Below, one piece after another: positions 27,928-35,542 of a stretch of DNA of 64,000 nucleotides. Numbering within the stretch: position 1 is the stretch's first letter; each line of letters starts with the position of its first letter. The notes under the pieces are model-generated. The model saw only the letters and a program-made list of their open reading frames with translations. It did no database searches and was not told the origin of the DNA. A program made the translations under genes and the position numbers. The DNA comes from Xiheibacterium sp038325765. Lineage in GTDB: Bacteria; Myxococcota_A; Polyangia; Nannocystales; Nannocystaceae. The stretch covers positions 1-64,000 of the forward strand of contig JBBQJI010000007.1 of NCBI GenBank assembly GCA_038325765.1, read 5' to 3'.

Positions 27928-28980
27928 TCAACCCTCGGCGGCGCGCATGTGCGAGAGGATCGGGATCGCCGCGGGCGCGCCGGGATCCACCGGGGTGTCG
28001 GCGGGCGCATCTAGGGCGCTGCCGTGCTCGCCCGAAGCCACGCGATAGCGACCGGATTCCAGCGCCCAGTCGATGTTGCCGCGCATCCACGACCGCAGGT
28101 TCCCGATGTAGCGCGCCAGCTCGACGTCGCGCTCGGCCCCGAAGCTGGGCACCGTCGCCGCGAGCGCCATGAAGTCGCGCACGCGCCCGTCGAGCATGTC
28201 CATCGCCTGCGCCGTCGCACGCGGCCAGTCGCGGGGGCTGCGGGAGTCGCGGAGCACGACCACCAGGTTGTGCACGTTGTCCTCGGCCCGCTCCTTCGGC
28301 AACGACGCCAGATCGTTGGTCCAGCACACCACGTCGTTGCAGGCGAGCGCCATGGCGGCGACCGTCTGGTGGTCGAGCATCTCGTCGTCGATGGTGATGC
28401 GCTCGCAGACCTCGATGAGCTCGATCGCGGTCTGCACCGCCCCGGCGGCCCTGCGCATGCGCACGTACTCCTCGACGCTGGGAACCCGGCGAAGGCGGCG
28501 GTTTCTGGCCTCCCAGAGGCAGCCGGCGAAGTAGTTCTCGACGACCTCGATGAAGCGATGACGCCACGCCGGACGGGCTCGGGCGAAGATCCGCCGGGCG
28601 AGCTCGTGCAGGGCATGGGCCAGCGGCGGGTCGGTCGCCTCGGGGGTCTCGTCGCGCAGCGCTCGGCCGAGCCGCGCATAGAGATCCGTCATCGCCTCGG
28701 GATCACGGCCGATCTCCGCGGCATCGCAGGCGTCGTCGTGGGCGAACAGCCACAGATTCCACTGCGAGACCAGCACCAGCTCGTCCACTGGCGCCGTCGG
28801 GTAGGCGCGCGACGACAACCAGGCGAACCTCGCGGCCCGCAGACGGGCGACGTCGGGGGCGCCGACGAGACCCGCATCGCTGGCCCAGTCCACGCTGCGG
28901 ACGTCGGCTTCGTCGACATGCGGGTTGATCCGCGACGGGAATGGGCAGAACAGCGGCAACAACGAGTCGTGTGGATGCAT
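27928..28980 (-). CDS. class I terpene (sesquiterpene) cyclase
   Basis: 350 residues from ATG 28980. The earlier open frame is not protein-like. The metal-binding motifs are intact: Asp-rich HDDACD (DDxxD at 82-86) and the NSE triad NDLASLPKE (222-230). It also has WLFAHDD and the C-terminal RY pair (SGRYRVA). Size and motifs fit bacterial sesquiterpene synthases, which cyclise farnesyl diphosphate in the cytoplasm. The product cannot be read from the sequence. No prenyltransferase, P450 or methyltransferase is adjacent, so it is either a single-enzyme volatile pathway or depends on enzymes elsewhere. Confidence 0.93.
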   Translation of the reverse strand: MHPHDSLLPLFCPFPSRINPHVDEADVRSVDWASDAGLVGAPDVARLRAARFAWLSSRAYPTAPVDELVLVSQWNLWLFAHDDACDAAEIGRDPEAMTDLYARLGRALRDETPEATDPPLAHALHELARRIFARARPAWRHRFIEVVENYFAGCLWEARNRRLRRVPSVEEYVRMRRAAGAVQTAIELIEVCERITIDDEMLDHQTVAAMALACNDVVCWTNDLASLPKERAEDNVHNLVVVLRDSRSPRDWPRATAQAMDMLDGRVRDFMALAATVPSFGAERDVELARYIGNLRSWMRGNIDWALESGRYRVASGEHGSALDAPADTPVDPGAPAAIPILSHMRAAEG

Positions 28981-29158
28981 CGGAGAGGGGTGCTCGGCGG
29001 TACGCCGGACCTCGTCGAAGGTGCACGGAGGTGTGCGGCCGAGCCACGGGTATTTTTCTGAACCTTGATCGCGCTGCGTGTACGACGTGCAACGCACCTC
29101 GGCGCGGAGCGATCGCAGGGCGCGCGCGACGATGGCCAAATGGCCACGCGGAGTGATG

Positions 29159-29172
29159 GCCGATCGATCGGC
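29159..29172. promoter_or_regulatory. 14-bp perfect palindrome
   Basis: GCCGATCGATCGGC lies mid-way in the divergent region. Its half-site GCCGATC also occurs in the palindrome at 24827-24842 before the stressosome operon. Confidence 0.35.
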
Positions 29173-29212
29173 ACGACGTCGACACGCCGCTGTTGCCGTC
29201 GTCGGCAATTCG

Positions 29213-29240
29213 ATCGTTCGTCGTCGGCACGACGAACGAT
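29213..29240. promoter_or_regulatory. 12-bp perfect stem with 4-base loop
   Basis: ATCGTTCGTCGT, loop CGGC, then ACGACGAACGAT. It is a strong hairpin or dimer site about 210 bases from the lipoprotein start and about 235 bases from the cyclase start. Confidence 0.5.
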
Positions 29241-29449
29241 GCGCGACTCGCCGCGGTGCTCCGTCGCGGCGTTCGACACGGCGATGGTGTGGCCGCGAGC
29301 GCGGCCGACCCACGCGGAGGCGGCGGCGCACGACCCTCGTTTCCGCGCGCCCCCGTCGACCACCCGCACCGTGACCGATGCCCCAGCCCGCCGAACCCGC
29401 CCCGAAGTGCCCCGGCGAGCGGTTTCCCGGGTGTGGTACGATCGCTCGG

Positions 29450-30811
29450 ATGCGCGGACTCGTGGCCGGCAGCGCGATCGGCCTCATCGCAGCGTGCCAG
29501 GTCGGCCGCTTCTTCTCTTGCAGCGAGGATGCCGACTGTCCGGGCGGACGCTGCGAGCTGCAGGCGATGGCCTGCAGCTTCCCGGACAGCGAGTGTCCGA
29601 TGGGCCACCGCTTCGGCGACGCGAGCCATCCGACGATCGCCGGCGAGTGCGTCGCGCCGTCGACGGGCACCAGCGACACCACCGACGGTCTCGCGGACAC
29701 CGGCGCGACTGCTGCAACGACGGGCGCCGGATCCGAGTCCTTCGGTGACGACGGCACCGCGCCGACCTCGACCACCGGCGCACCGAGCTGTCCGCCGCAG
29801 TGGTGGGACTGCGCGTGGACGCAGCGACACCGCGTCACCCTCGCGCTCTCGCCGGCCGAGACCATCGAGGGGGCGCCGGTGCTGGTGCTGCTCTCCTCGG
29901 CCCGCGTCGATCACGATCGCATGCAGCAAGACGGCGAAGATCTCCGCTTCGTCGATGCCGACGGCGACCCCGCCCCCTTCGAAATCGAGCGTTGGGACCC
30001 TGCCGGCGTCTCGACCGTCTGGGTGGCGCTCGACCGCATCGGGCACGCGCCCGAGGCGATGTGGATGTACTACGGCAATCCGGTCGCCGAAGGCACCCAG
30101 GACCCGGCCGCAGTGTGGGGGCCGCCGCATGTCGCCGTGTGGCACATGGGCGACTCGCCCTTCGATGCCACCGGCAGCGGTCATGATCAGACCCCGACCG
30201 GCGCCGTCGAGACCGTGGCCGGACAAGTCGTCGACGCCACGAGCTTCGAGGCGAGCTCGGCACGCCTCGACGTCGAGCCCGCCGAGGCGCTCGACGACCT
30301 GCCGGGCTCGGGCATCACCTTGTCGGCGTGGATCCGGCCGCGCAGCTTCGGTGGCGGCGGCTTGGGACGCATCGTGCACAAGGATTTCGTGGGCGTCGGC
30401 TGGCAGTGGTACATCGCGGACGGCGGCGCGCTGCGGTTTGCGGTCGGCTTCGACGGGGGTGCGATCATGTGGGCGACCGGCGGTGGCATCATCGCCCTCG
30501 ACCGCTGGCAGCACGTCGTCACGACCTTCGCCCATGCGCCCGGGGCCCTGCCGCGGCTGTACGTGGATGGCGTCGAGCACGAGGTCGTGGTCGGCGGTCC
30601 GGCCCCGCGCGAGGCGCCCTTGGCGGATGCCGACATCCCGCTACGCCTGGGCAATCGCGTCGACAACGCTCGTCGCTTCGACGGAATCATCGACGAGGTC
30701 CGCGTCGAGAAGACCGTGCGCAGCCCGAACTGGATCAGAACCCAGGTCAGCTCGGGCAACGACACGCTGCTCGAATACGGGCCCCGCGAAGCCCTGGAGG
30801 TGGTGCAATGA
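29450..30811 (+). CDS. DUF2341/LamG-type surface lipoprotein
   Basis: 453 residues from ATG 29450, chosen for its lipoprotein signal (MRGLVAGSAIGLIAAC). A short Cys-rich segment (CSEDADCPGGRCELQ) and a Thr/Ser/Gly linker lead into a DUF2341-like beta domain at about 120-240 (RHRVTLALSPAETIEG, MWMYYGNPVAEGTQ). A LamG/concanavalin-like jelly roll follows at about 250-440 (LSAWIRPRSFGGGG, WQHVVTTFAHAPG, FDGIIDEVRV). Such modules bind carbohydrates or proteins on the cell surface. The next gene overlaps its stop by ATGA. Confidence 0.87.
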   Translation: MRGLVAGSAIGLIAACQVGRFFSCSEDADCPGGRCELQAMACSFPDSECPMGHRFGDASHPTIAGECVAPSTGTSDTTDGLADTGATAATTGAGSESFGDDGTAPTSTTGAPSCPPQWWDCAWTQRHRVTLALSPAETIEGAPVLVLLSSARVDHDRMQQDGEDLRFVDADGDPAPFEIERWDPAGVSTVWVALDRIGHAPEAMWMYYGNPVAEGTQDPAAVWGPPHVAVWHMGDSPFDATGSGHDQTPTGAVETVAGQVVDATSFEASSARLDVEPAEALDDLPGSGITLSAWIRPRSFGGGGLGRIVHKDFVGVGWQWYIADGGALRFAVGFDGGAIMWATGGGIIALDRWQHVVTTFAHAPGALPRLYVDGVEHEVVVGGPAPREAPLADADIPLRLGNRVDNARRFDGIIDEVRVEKTVRSPNWIRTQVSSGNDTLLEYGPREALEVVQ

Positions 30812-31455
30812 GGCGCTGCGGGCTGATCGCGGCGCTGCTCGGTGCCTGCGGCGGGGACTCCGGAACTGGCGGCAGCGACGGGAGCACCTCGGCTGGGACA
30901 TCGTCGAGTTCGACCTCGGGCTCGACCACAGATCCCGCGGACAGCTCCGCGACCGGTGGGACCGGCAGCAGCGAGGGCTCGGAGGCCGTGTCCGACGCCT
31001 CCTCGTCGACCGACCCGTTGCCCGGGCCGCTCTGTGGCGACGGCACGATGGATCTGGGCGAGGAGTGCGACGACGACAACCTCGTCGACCACGACGGCTG
31101 CACCAACGCCTGCGCCCTGCCGGTGTGCGGGGACGGCATCTTGCAGGACGGAGAGGCGTGCGACGACGGTAACGCCGACGTGACCGACGCGTGCATCACC
31201 TGCGTGTTCGCGTTCTGCGGCGACGGCTGGCTCGGACCCGGTGAGGAGTGCGACCCCGCGATCGACGACGGCTGCACGGATGCGTGCGACATCGTGGTGT
31301 GCGGCGACGGGGTGGCCGAGGGTGACGAGGAGTGCGATGGCGACGACCTCTTGGGCAACGACTGCCTCGCCTTCGAGTTCGACGACGGCATCTTGGCGTG
31401 CGCCGACGACTGCACGATCGACGTGTCGGCGTGCTGCTCCGCCCCCATCTGCTGA
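30808..31455 (+). CDS. lipoprotein with myxobacterial Cys-rich (DUF4215-type) repeats
   Basis: 215 residues from ATG 30808, overlapping the stop of the preceding gene. The signal is short with a LLGAC lipobox. A long Ser/Thr/Gly/Asp linker (to about 72) is followed by four repeats of the type VCGDGILQDGEACDDGN, ending in DDCTIDVSACC. These disulfide-rich modules are typical of Myxococcota secreted proteins, with no assigned function. It was probably co-expressed with the LamG lipoprotein. Confidence 0.85.
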   Translation: MRRCGLIAALLGACGGDSGTGGSDGSTSAGTSSSSTSGSTTDPADSSATGGTGSSEGSEAVSDASSSTDPLPGPLCGDGTMDLGEECDDDNLVDHDGCTNACALPVCGDGILQDGEACDDGNADVTDACITCVFAFCGDGWLGPGEECDPAIDDGCTDACDIVVCGDGVAEGDEECDGDDLLGNDCLAFEFDDGILACADDCTIDVSACCSAPIC

Positions 31456-31475
31456 CGCCGCGCCCTGCTCACGGG

Positions 31476-31509
31476 GCGCCCCGCCGTGCGGCGCGCCCCG
31501 CCGTGCGGC
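31476..31509. repeat. 17-base direct duplication with small hairpins, possible terminator
   Basis: GCGCCCCGCCGTGCG occurs twice in 34 bases between two converging genes. Each copy can fold as CGCCG-TG-CGGCG. It may serve as a bidirectional terminator. Confidence 0.45.
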
Positions 31510-31513
31510 GCGC

Positions 31514-31912
31514 TCATGGCCCGAGCTCGGCCTCGATGCACGCGATGTAGCCACGCTCGTCATGGTCGATCGTCTCGCGCAGCGCCGCGGCCTGGGACGC
31601 GATGTCCGGCCGCAGGCTATCGATGAGCGTCAGCTCCAGCGCCATGCCGTCGCGCTGCGCCCGGAGCTGCAGCATCGCGCGGCCGTGCGCGCCGACCAGC
31701 CGACGATCGACCCCGGATTGCGCGGCGACGAGATCGCGACGCTCGGCGTCGATCTCGGCGAGGGCGCGGTCGTACTCGTGCAGGCTCGCCCGCGCGAGAT
31801 CGATGTCGGTGAGCATCGCCTCGCAGACGGCCGATGACGCGGCCTGGGCGGGCGCGGCGACGGTGACGGCGAGAACGGCGAGCAGGAGGGTGAACGGCAG
31901 TGCGTGGCTCAT
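31514..31912 (-). CDS. small periplasmic helical protein
   Basis: 132 residues from ATG 31912. It has a clear Sec signal (FTLLLAVLAVTVAAPAQA) and then a mature part that is almost entirely helical with heptad character (ARASLHEYDRALAEIDAERR), plus one Cys at each end (VCEAM, IACIEAE) that could form a disulfide. No family recognised. It is on the same strand as the LysR-type gene but separated from it by a strong inverted repeat. Confidence 0.7.
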   Translation of the reverse strand: MSHALPFTLLLAVLAVTVAAPAQAASSAVCEAMLTDIDLARASLHEYDRALAEIDAERRDLVAAQSGVDRRLVGAHGRAMLQLRAQRDGMALELTLIDSLRPDIASQAAALRETIDHDERGYIACIEAELGP

Positions 31913-31981
31913 GGGCGCGGCGCCTGAGCAATCCCCGCGCCGCACGGGATTCCGCGCGGTTGGCTGCGGGCGACCCATCGA

Positions 31982-32021
31982 TGGCCCACCTGTGGGCCGC
32001 CGGTGGCCCACAGGCGGGCCA
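31982..32021 (-). terminator. 17-bp near-perfect hairpin after the LysR-type gene
   Basis: Arms TGGCCCACCTGTGGGCC and GGCCCACAGGCGGGCCA pair with one mismatch around a six-base loop. The hairpin lies 46 bases beyond the stop of the regulator gene (transcribed leftward). It is likely its terminator or a transcript-stabilising structure. Confidence 0.55.
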
Positions 32022-32066
32022 CCTTTCGGGCCGGGCCCGGGGAATCAGGCCCCGACGGAGCGGCGC

Positions 32067-32972
32067 TCACCCCGCCCGGAACAGCTCGTTGCGGGCGCTG
32101 GTGCAGATCGCACTCACGGCCGGGTGGGCAATCCGGCGCTGCACGGTGATCGCGAAGAAGCGCTCGATGACGTCGTCGGTGCGACCGAGCACCGCGACGT
32201 CGTACTGGCGCCGGATGTGGGCCTCGATCGCCGACGGCCCCGCGAACAGCCCCCGGCCCGCCTGCCCGAACACGTTGAGCAACGCGCTGTCGTCGAACTC
32301 GGCGACGATCTCGGGCACCACGCCGAGCCGCGCGAACCACCGCTCGAGATCGCGGCGCAGCAGGGTGCCACTCATCGGCAGCAGCATCGGCGCGCGGTCG
32401 AGGCTCTGGGGGAAGTTGCGGCGGTGCCGGGCGACCAGCGACGCGGTACCGAACAGCGAGATCCCGCACTGCCCGAGCGGATGGTTGAACGCGCGCACCG
32501 AGCTCTCCGTGCCGACCGGCGCGTCGGACAGCACGACGTCGAGCTCATGGTTGGCCAGCTTGCCCAGCAGCCCCGCGAATCGATCCTCGTGGACGTGGAT
32601 GTTGATCCTCGGCTCGAGCTGGAGCGCGGGCTCGAGCAGACGATAGGCGACCAGCTTGGGCACCACCGCGGTCAGGCCGACGTTGAGCACCACTGCGCGG
32701 CCGCGGGGGCGCTCGCGCAGGACCTCGATCATCTCGCGGCCGAGCCCGAAGATCTCGTCGGCGTAGCGGAACACCACGCGGCCCGACTCGGTGAGCTCCA
32801 GCCGCCTGTGCGCGCGGACGAACAACTGGGTGCCGAGCTGCTCTTCGAGCACGCGGATCTGCGTGCTGATCGTCGGCTGCGCCAGGCGCAGCGACTTGGA
32901 CGCCGCCGCGATGCTGCCCTCGCGCGCGACTGTCCAGAAGTACAGGAGGTGGTGGTAGTTGAGCCAGCTCAT
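32067..32972 (-). CDS. nhaR: LysR-family regulator, NhaR-like
   Basis: 301 residues from ATG 32972. The N-terminus (MSWLNYHHLLYFWTVAREGS) is the signature start of NhaR-type LysR regulators. It is followed by the winged helix-turn-helix (LAQPTISTQIRVLEEQLG) and a periplasmic-binding-like effector domain. NhaR in E. coli responds to sodium and activates an antiporter gene, but no antiporter is present here. It is divergent from the HPF-like/exporter operon, the common arrangement for a LysR regulator and its target. LysR-type sites lie in the shared promoter region. Confidence 0.9.
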   Translation of the reverse strand: MSWLNYHHLLYFWTVAREGSIAAASKSLRLAQPTISTQIRVLEEQLGTQLFVRAHRRLELTESGRVVFRYADEIFGLGREMIEVLRERPRGRAVVLNVGLTAVVPKLVAYRLLEPALQLEPRINIHVHEDRFAGLLGKLANHELDVVLSDAPVGTESSVRAFNHPLGQCGISLFGTASLVARHRRNFPQSLDRAPMLLPMSGTLLRRDLERWFARLGVVPEIVAEFDDSALLNVFGQAGRGLFAGPSAIEAHIRRQYDVAVLGRTDDVIERFFAITVQRRIAHPAVSAICTSARNELFRAG

Positions 32973-33089
32973 CGGGGTGTCGGGAGTTCGTCGGACTTCG
33001 TCGATGCTTAGTTCGAATCTAATCAAAACGCCTTATTTATCTAGTGGCGCGAAGCATCTACTGGCGCCACATTGCGCCGGAGGTCGGCG
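32973..33089. promoter_or_regulatory. AT-rich divergent promoter with LysR-type and direct-repeat sites
   Basis: This is the most AT-rich short stretch outside the left edge. TTAGTTCGAATCTAA (33008-33022) contains a T-N11-A LysR box with inverted ends. ATCTAGTGGCGC (33039-33050) and ATCTACTGGCGC (33056-33067) are a direct repeat with one difference, and GTGGCGC/GCGCCAC also forms an inverted repeat across them. TTATTTAT at 33033-33040 could supply a -10 region. Control of both the regulator and the exporter operon from here is inferred. Confidence 0.55.
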
Positions 33090-33395
33090 ATGCGGTTCTG
33101 CATGCGGTGGAAGACGGGGCTCGACCGATCGCTGGCGGCCGCCACGCGGGAGCGGCTGACGCTCGGGATGGCACTGTACGCCGACCGTGTCGCCCGCGTG
33201 GTCGTGTGGCGGGAGTTCCGCGGTGAGCTGGGTCGCGTGGCCCCACACTGGGTGGTGCGGGTGGAGCTGCACGACGGCCGACATCTGGTGGTTACGCAGC
33301 CCGATCCGGGTGACGCGCTCGATGCCGCCGTCCACGTCAGTGAGCGGGTCTTGCGGGCCTTGGCCCGCAGTTTGGACAGTGGGGTGCTGCAGTGA
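33090..33395 (+). CDS. HPF/RaiA-like (S30AE-fold) protein
   Basis: 101 residues from ATG 33090, with GGAGG six bases upstream. The middle (YADRVARVVVWREF, then WVVRVELHDGRHL) aligns with the HPF-like protein at 40739 (YADRITRVEVHLGD, CVMEARLEG), including a C-terminal helix ending in LRALARSL. Ribosome-hibernation factors of this fold bind the 30S subunit and block the mRNA channel. The usual basic patches are weak here. It overlaps the exporter ATPase gene by GTGA, which is an odd partner. It may have been recruited to another role. Confidence 0.6.
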   Translation: MRFCMRWKTGLDRSLAAATRERLTLGMALYADRVARVVVWREFRGELGRVAPHWVVRVELHDGRHLVVTQPDPGDALDAAVHVSERVLRALARSLDSGVLQ

Positions 33396-35542
33396 CGACC
33401 TCGAGCTCGGCGACGCTGCAGGATCCGGTCCCTAGCGCGCGCGCGACGGCCGCGAGCCTCTCGGCGACCGATGCGGTGGCGGTGACCGACAGTGTTGCCG
33501 CACGCCTCCGCGTCGCCTTCGACGCGTCGGCCGTCGCCGACTCGGCGCGTGAGCGCTCGTTCGTGGTTGACACCAACGGCAAGGTGCCCGCCCTCGGGTA
33601 CGTGCTGGGTACGCTCGGCATCGATACGCGCTGGGCGGAGATCCCCGTGCGCTCCACCCAGGGGGTCTGGGTGACCGTCGGCCGCTGGCACGATATCCCC
33701 AACGTGATCGTCGCGGTGCTCGGGCGCCGCGGACTCCGCTACGACGTCGAGGTCTTCGCGGGCGGAACGGTGACGCGCCACCGCATGTTCGCTTCCAGCC
33801 TGATCCGCGCCCTCGGGGCGTCGTCGGGCACCGTGCACGGCCTGGTGACCACCCCGTCCCAGCCGCTGGCCCGCATCCACGATCCCAACGGCAAGCTGAC
33901 GCCGTGGAAGCGGACGTGGCGGCTGCTCACCACCGAGCGCGAGGACGTGTGGGTGACGGTGGTCTACGGCGCGGCGGTCGGCCTGCTGTCGTTGGTGCTC
34001 CCCGTCGCCGTGCAGGCGCTGGTGACCACGGTCGCGTTCGGCTCGGTGCTGCAGCCGCTCGTGGTGCTCACGGTGCTGTTCGCCATCGCCTCGGCCACCG
34101 CGGGCCTGCTGCACGTGCTGCGGGCGTGGGTGGTCGAGACCATCCAGCAGCGGCTCTTCGTGCGCGCGGTGACCGACATCTCCGGCCGCATCACCGGCAT
34201 GCCGGCCTCTGCGCTCGACAGGCTGCATGTCCCCGACCTGCTGAACCGCTTCTTCGAGGTCCCGAACATGCAGAAGTCGCTGGCGCTGCTGCTCGTCGAC
34301 GGCGTCGGCCTGCTGCTGCAGACGGTCGTAGGCCTGTCGCTGCTCGCCTTCTACCACCCGCTGCTGCTGGGCTTCGCGATCGTGCTGGTCCTGCTGCTGG
34401 CGATCGTGGTCTTCGGCTTCGGCCGCGGCGCCGTCGCCACCGCCCTCGATGAGTCGCGCGCCAAGTACCACGCGGTCGGGTGGCTCGAGCACCTCGCGCG
34501 CATCCCCAGCGCATTCAAGTCCGAGCGCGGTCGACGGCTGGCGCGAGGTCGCGCCGAGCAGATGGCTCGCCACTACCTCGACGCCCGGCGCCAGCACTTC
34601 CGCAAGCTGCTGCGCCAGATCTCGGGCGGCGTCGCCATCGCGGTGATCGGCACGACCAGCCTGCTCGGGCTGGGCGGATATCTCGTCATGAACAACCAGC
34701 TCACACTCGGCCAGCTCATCGCCGCCGAGCTGGTGATGGCGGCGCTCGCCGCCGCGTTCGTCAAGCTCGGCAAGCAGCTCGAGTCGGTCTACGACCTGGT
34801 GCAGGGCACCACCAAGCTCGGCCTGCTGATCGATCTGCCGGCCGAGCGTCGCAGCGGCGAGCACACACTCGGCGACGGGCCCATGCCGGTGCGTCTGTCC
34901 GATCTGAGCTACTCCTACGGCGGGCGGGCCGCTTTGCGCCGCTGCACCGCCGTGATCGCGGCCGGCGAGTCGGTGGCGATCTGCGGCATGGGCGGCAGCG
35001 GCAAGAGCACCTTGCTCGACCTCTTGTCCACCTTGCGCCCGCCGTCGGGCGGCGCGGTCGAGTTCGACGGCTGTGACGTACGCCTGCTCGATCTGGCGAG
35101 CCTGCGCGACGTGGTGACCCTGGTCCGCGCACCCGAGCTCGTCGACGGCTCGCTGCTCGCCAACCTGCGGCTGCTCCGCCCCGACGCCGAGCTCCCCGAA
35201 GTCGGCCGCGTGCTCGAGGCGCTCGCCCTCGACGATGTGGTGCAACGGCTCCCTGCCGGCCTCAGCACCCACATGCAGCCCGGTGGCGCGCCGCTGTCGT
35301 CGTCGCAGGCGCGTCGGGTCGGCCTGGCCCGGGCCCTGCTCTCGCGGCCGCGACTGCTCGTCATCGACGGCGCGCTCGACGATCTCGGGCTGCCCGCCGA
35401 TCGCAAGGACGCGGTGCTCGACGCCGTGCTCGGGCGGCAGACCCCGTGGACTACGGTGGTGGTGAGCTCGGATCCCGATGTGCGGGCGCGCTGTGATCGC
35501 GCCTTGACCTTGAACGACGGAGTGCTGGAGGACGCGCGATGA
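33392..35542 (+). CDS. ABC exporter (membrane + ATPase domains) with degenerate catalytic motifs
   Basis: 716 residues from GTG 33392. An N-terminal region of ~180 residues precedes five or six membrane helices (about 185-460) and a C-terminal ATPase domain, the layout of type I secretion exporters. Walker A is intact (GMGGSGKST, 532-540). The other catalytic motifs are altered. The Q-loop Gln is Arg579 (LVRAPELVDGS). The signature is LSSSQ (635-639) instead of LSGGQ. The residue after the Walker B Asp659 is Gly, not Glu. The switch His is replaced by Ser (VVVSSDP, about 692). ATP binding is likely, but hydrolysis by this subunit alone is doubtful. It overlaps the HlyD-type gene by ATGA. Confidence 0.9.
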   Translation: MTTSSSATLQDPVPSARATAASLSATDAVAVTDSVAARLRVAFDASAVADSARERSFVVDTNGKVPALGYVLGTLGIDTRWAEIPVRSTQGVWVTVGRWHDIPNVIVAVLGRRGLRYDVEVFAGGTVTRHRMFASSLIRALGASSGTVHGLVTTPSQPLARIHDPNGKLTPWKRTWRLLTTEREDVWVTVVYGAAVGLLSLVLPVAVQALVTTVAFGSVLQPLVVLTVLFAIASATAGLLHVLRAWVVETIQQRLFVRAVTDISGRITGMPASALDRLHVPDLLNRFFEVPNMQKSLALLLVDGVGLLLQTVVGLSLLAFYHPLLLGFAIVLVLLLAIVVFGFGRGAVATALDESRAKYHAVGWLEHLARIPSAFKSERGRRLARGRAEQMARHYLDARRQHFRKLLRQISGGVAIAVIGTTSLLGLGGYLVMNNQLTLGQLIAAELVMAALAAAFVKLGKQLESVYDLVQGTTKLGLLIDLPAERRSGEHTLGDGPMPVRLSDLSYSYGGRAALRRCTAVIAAGESVAICGMGGSGKSTLLDLLSTLRPPSGGAVEFDGCDVRLLDLASLRDVVTLVRAPELVDGSLLANLRLLRPDAELPEVGRVLEALALDDVVQRLPAGLSTHMQPGGAPLSSSQARRVGLARALLSRPRLLVIDGALDDLGLPADRKDAVLDAVLGRQTPWTTVVVSSDPDVRARCDRALTLNDGVLEDAR

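Larger units (their letters stand above)
28981..29449. other. 469-base divergent intergenic region
   Basis: It separates the terpene cyclase (leftward) from the lipoprotein gene at 29450 (rightward). No coding frame is convincing. An AT-rich patch (TATTTTTCTG at about 29051) lies about 70 bases upstream of the cyclase start and may hold its promoter. Two perfect inverted repeats occur in the middle and are listed separately. Confidence 0.6.

Noticed and set aside
27928..28980. Geosmin synthase
   Set aside because: At 350 residues it is half the length of the two-domain geosmin enzyme.
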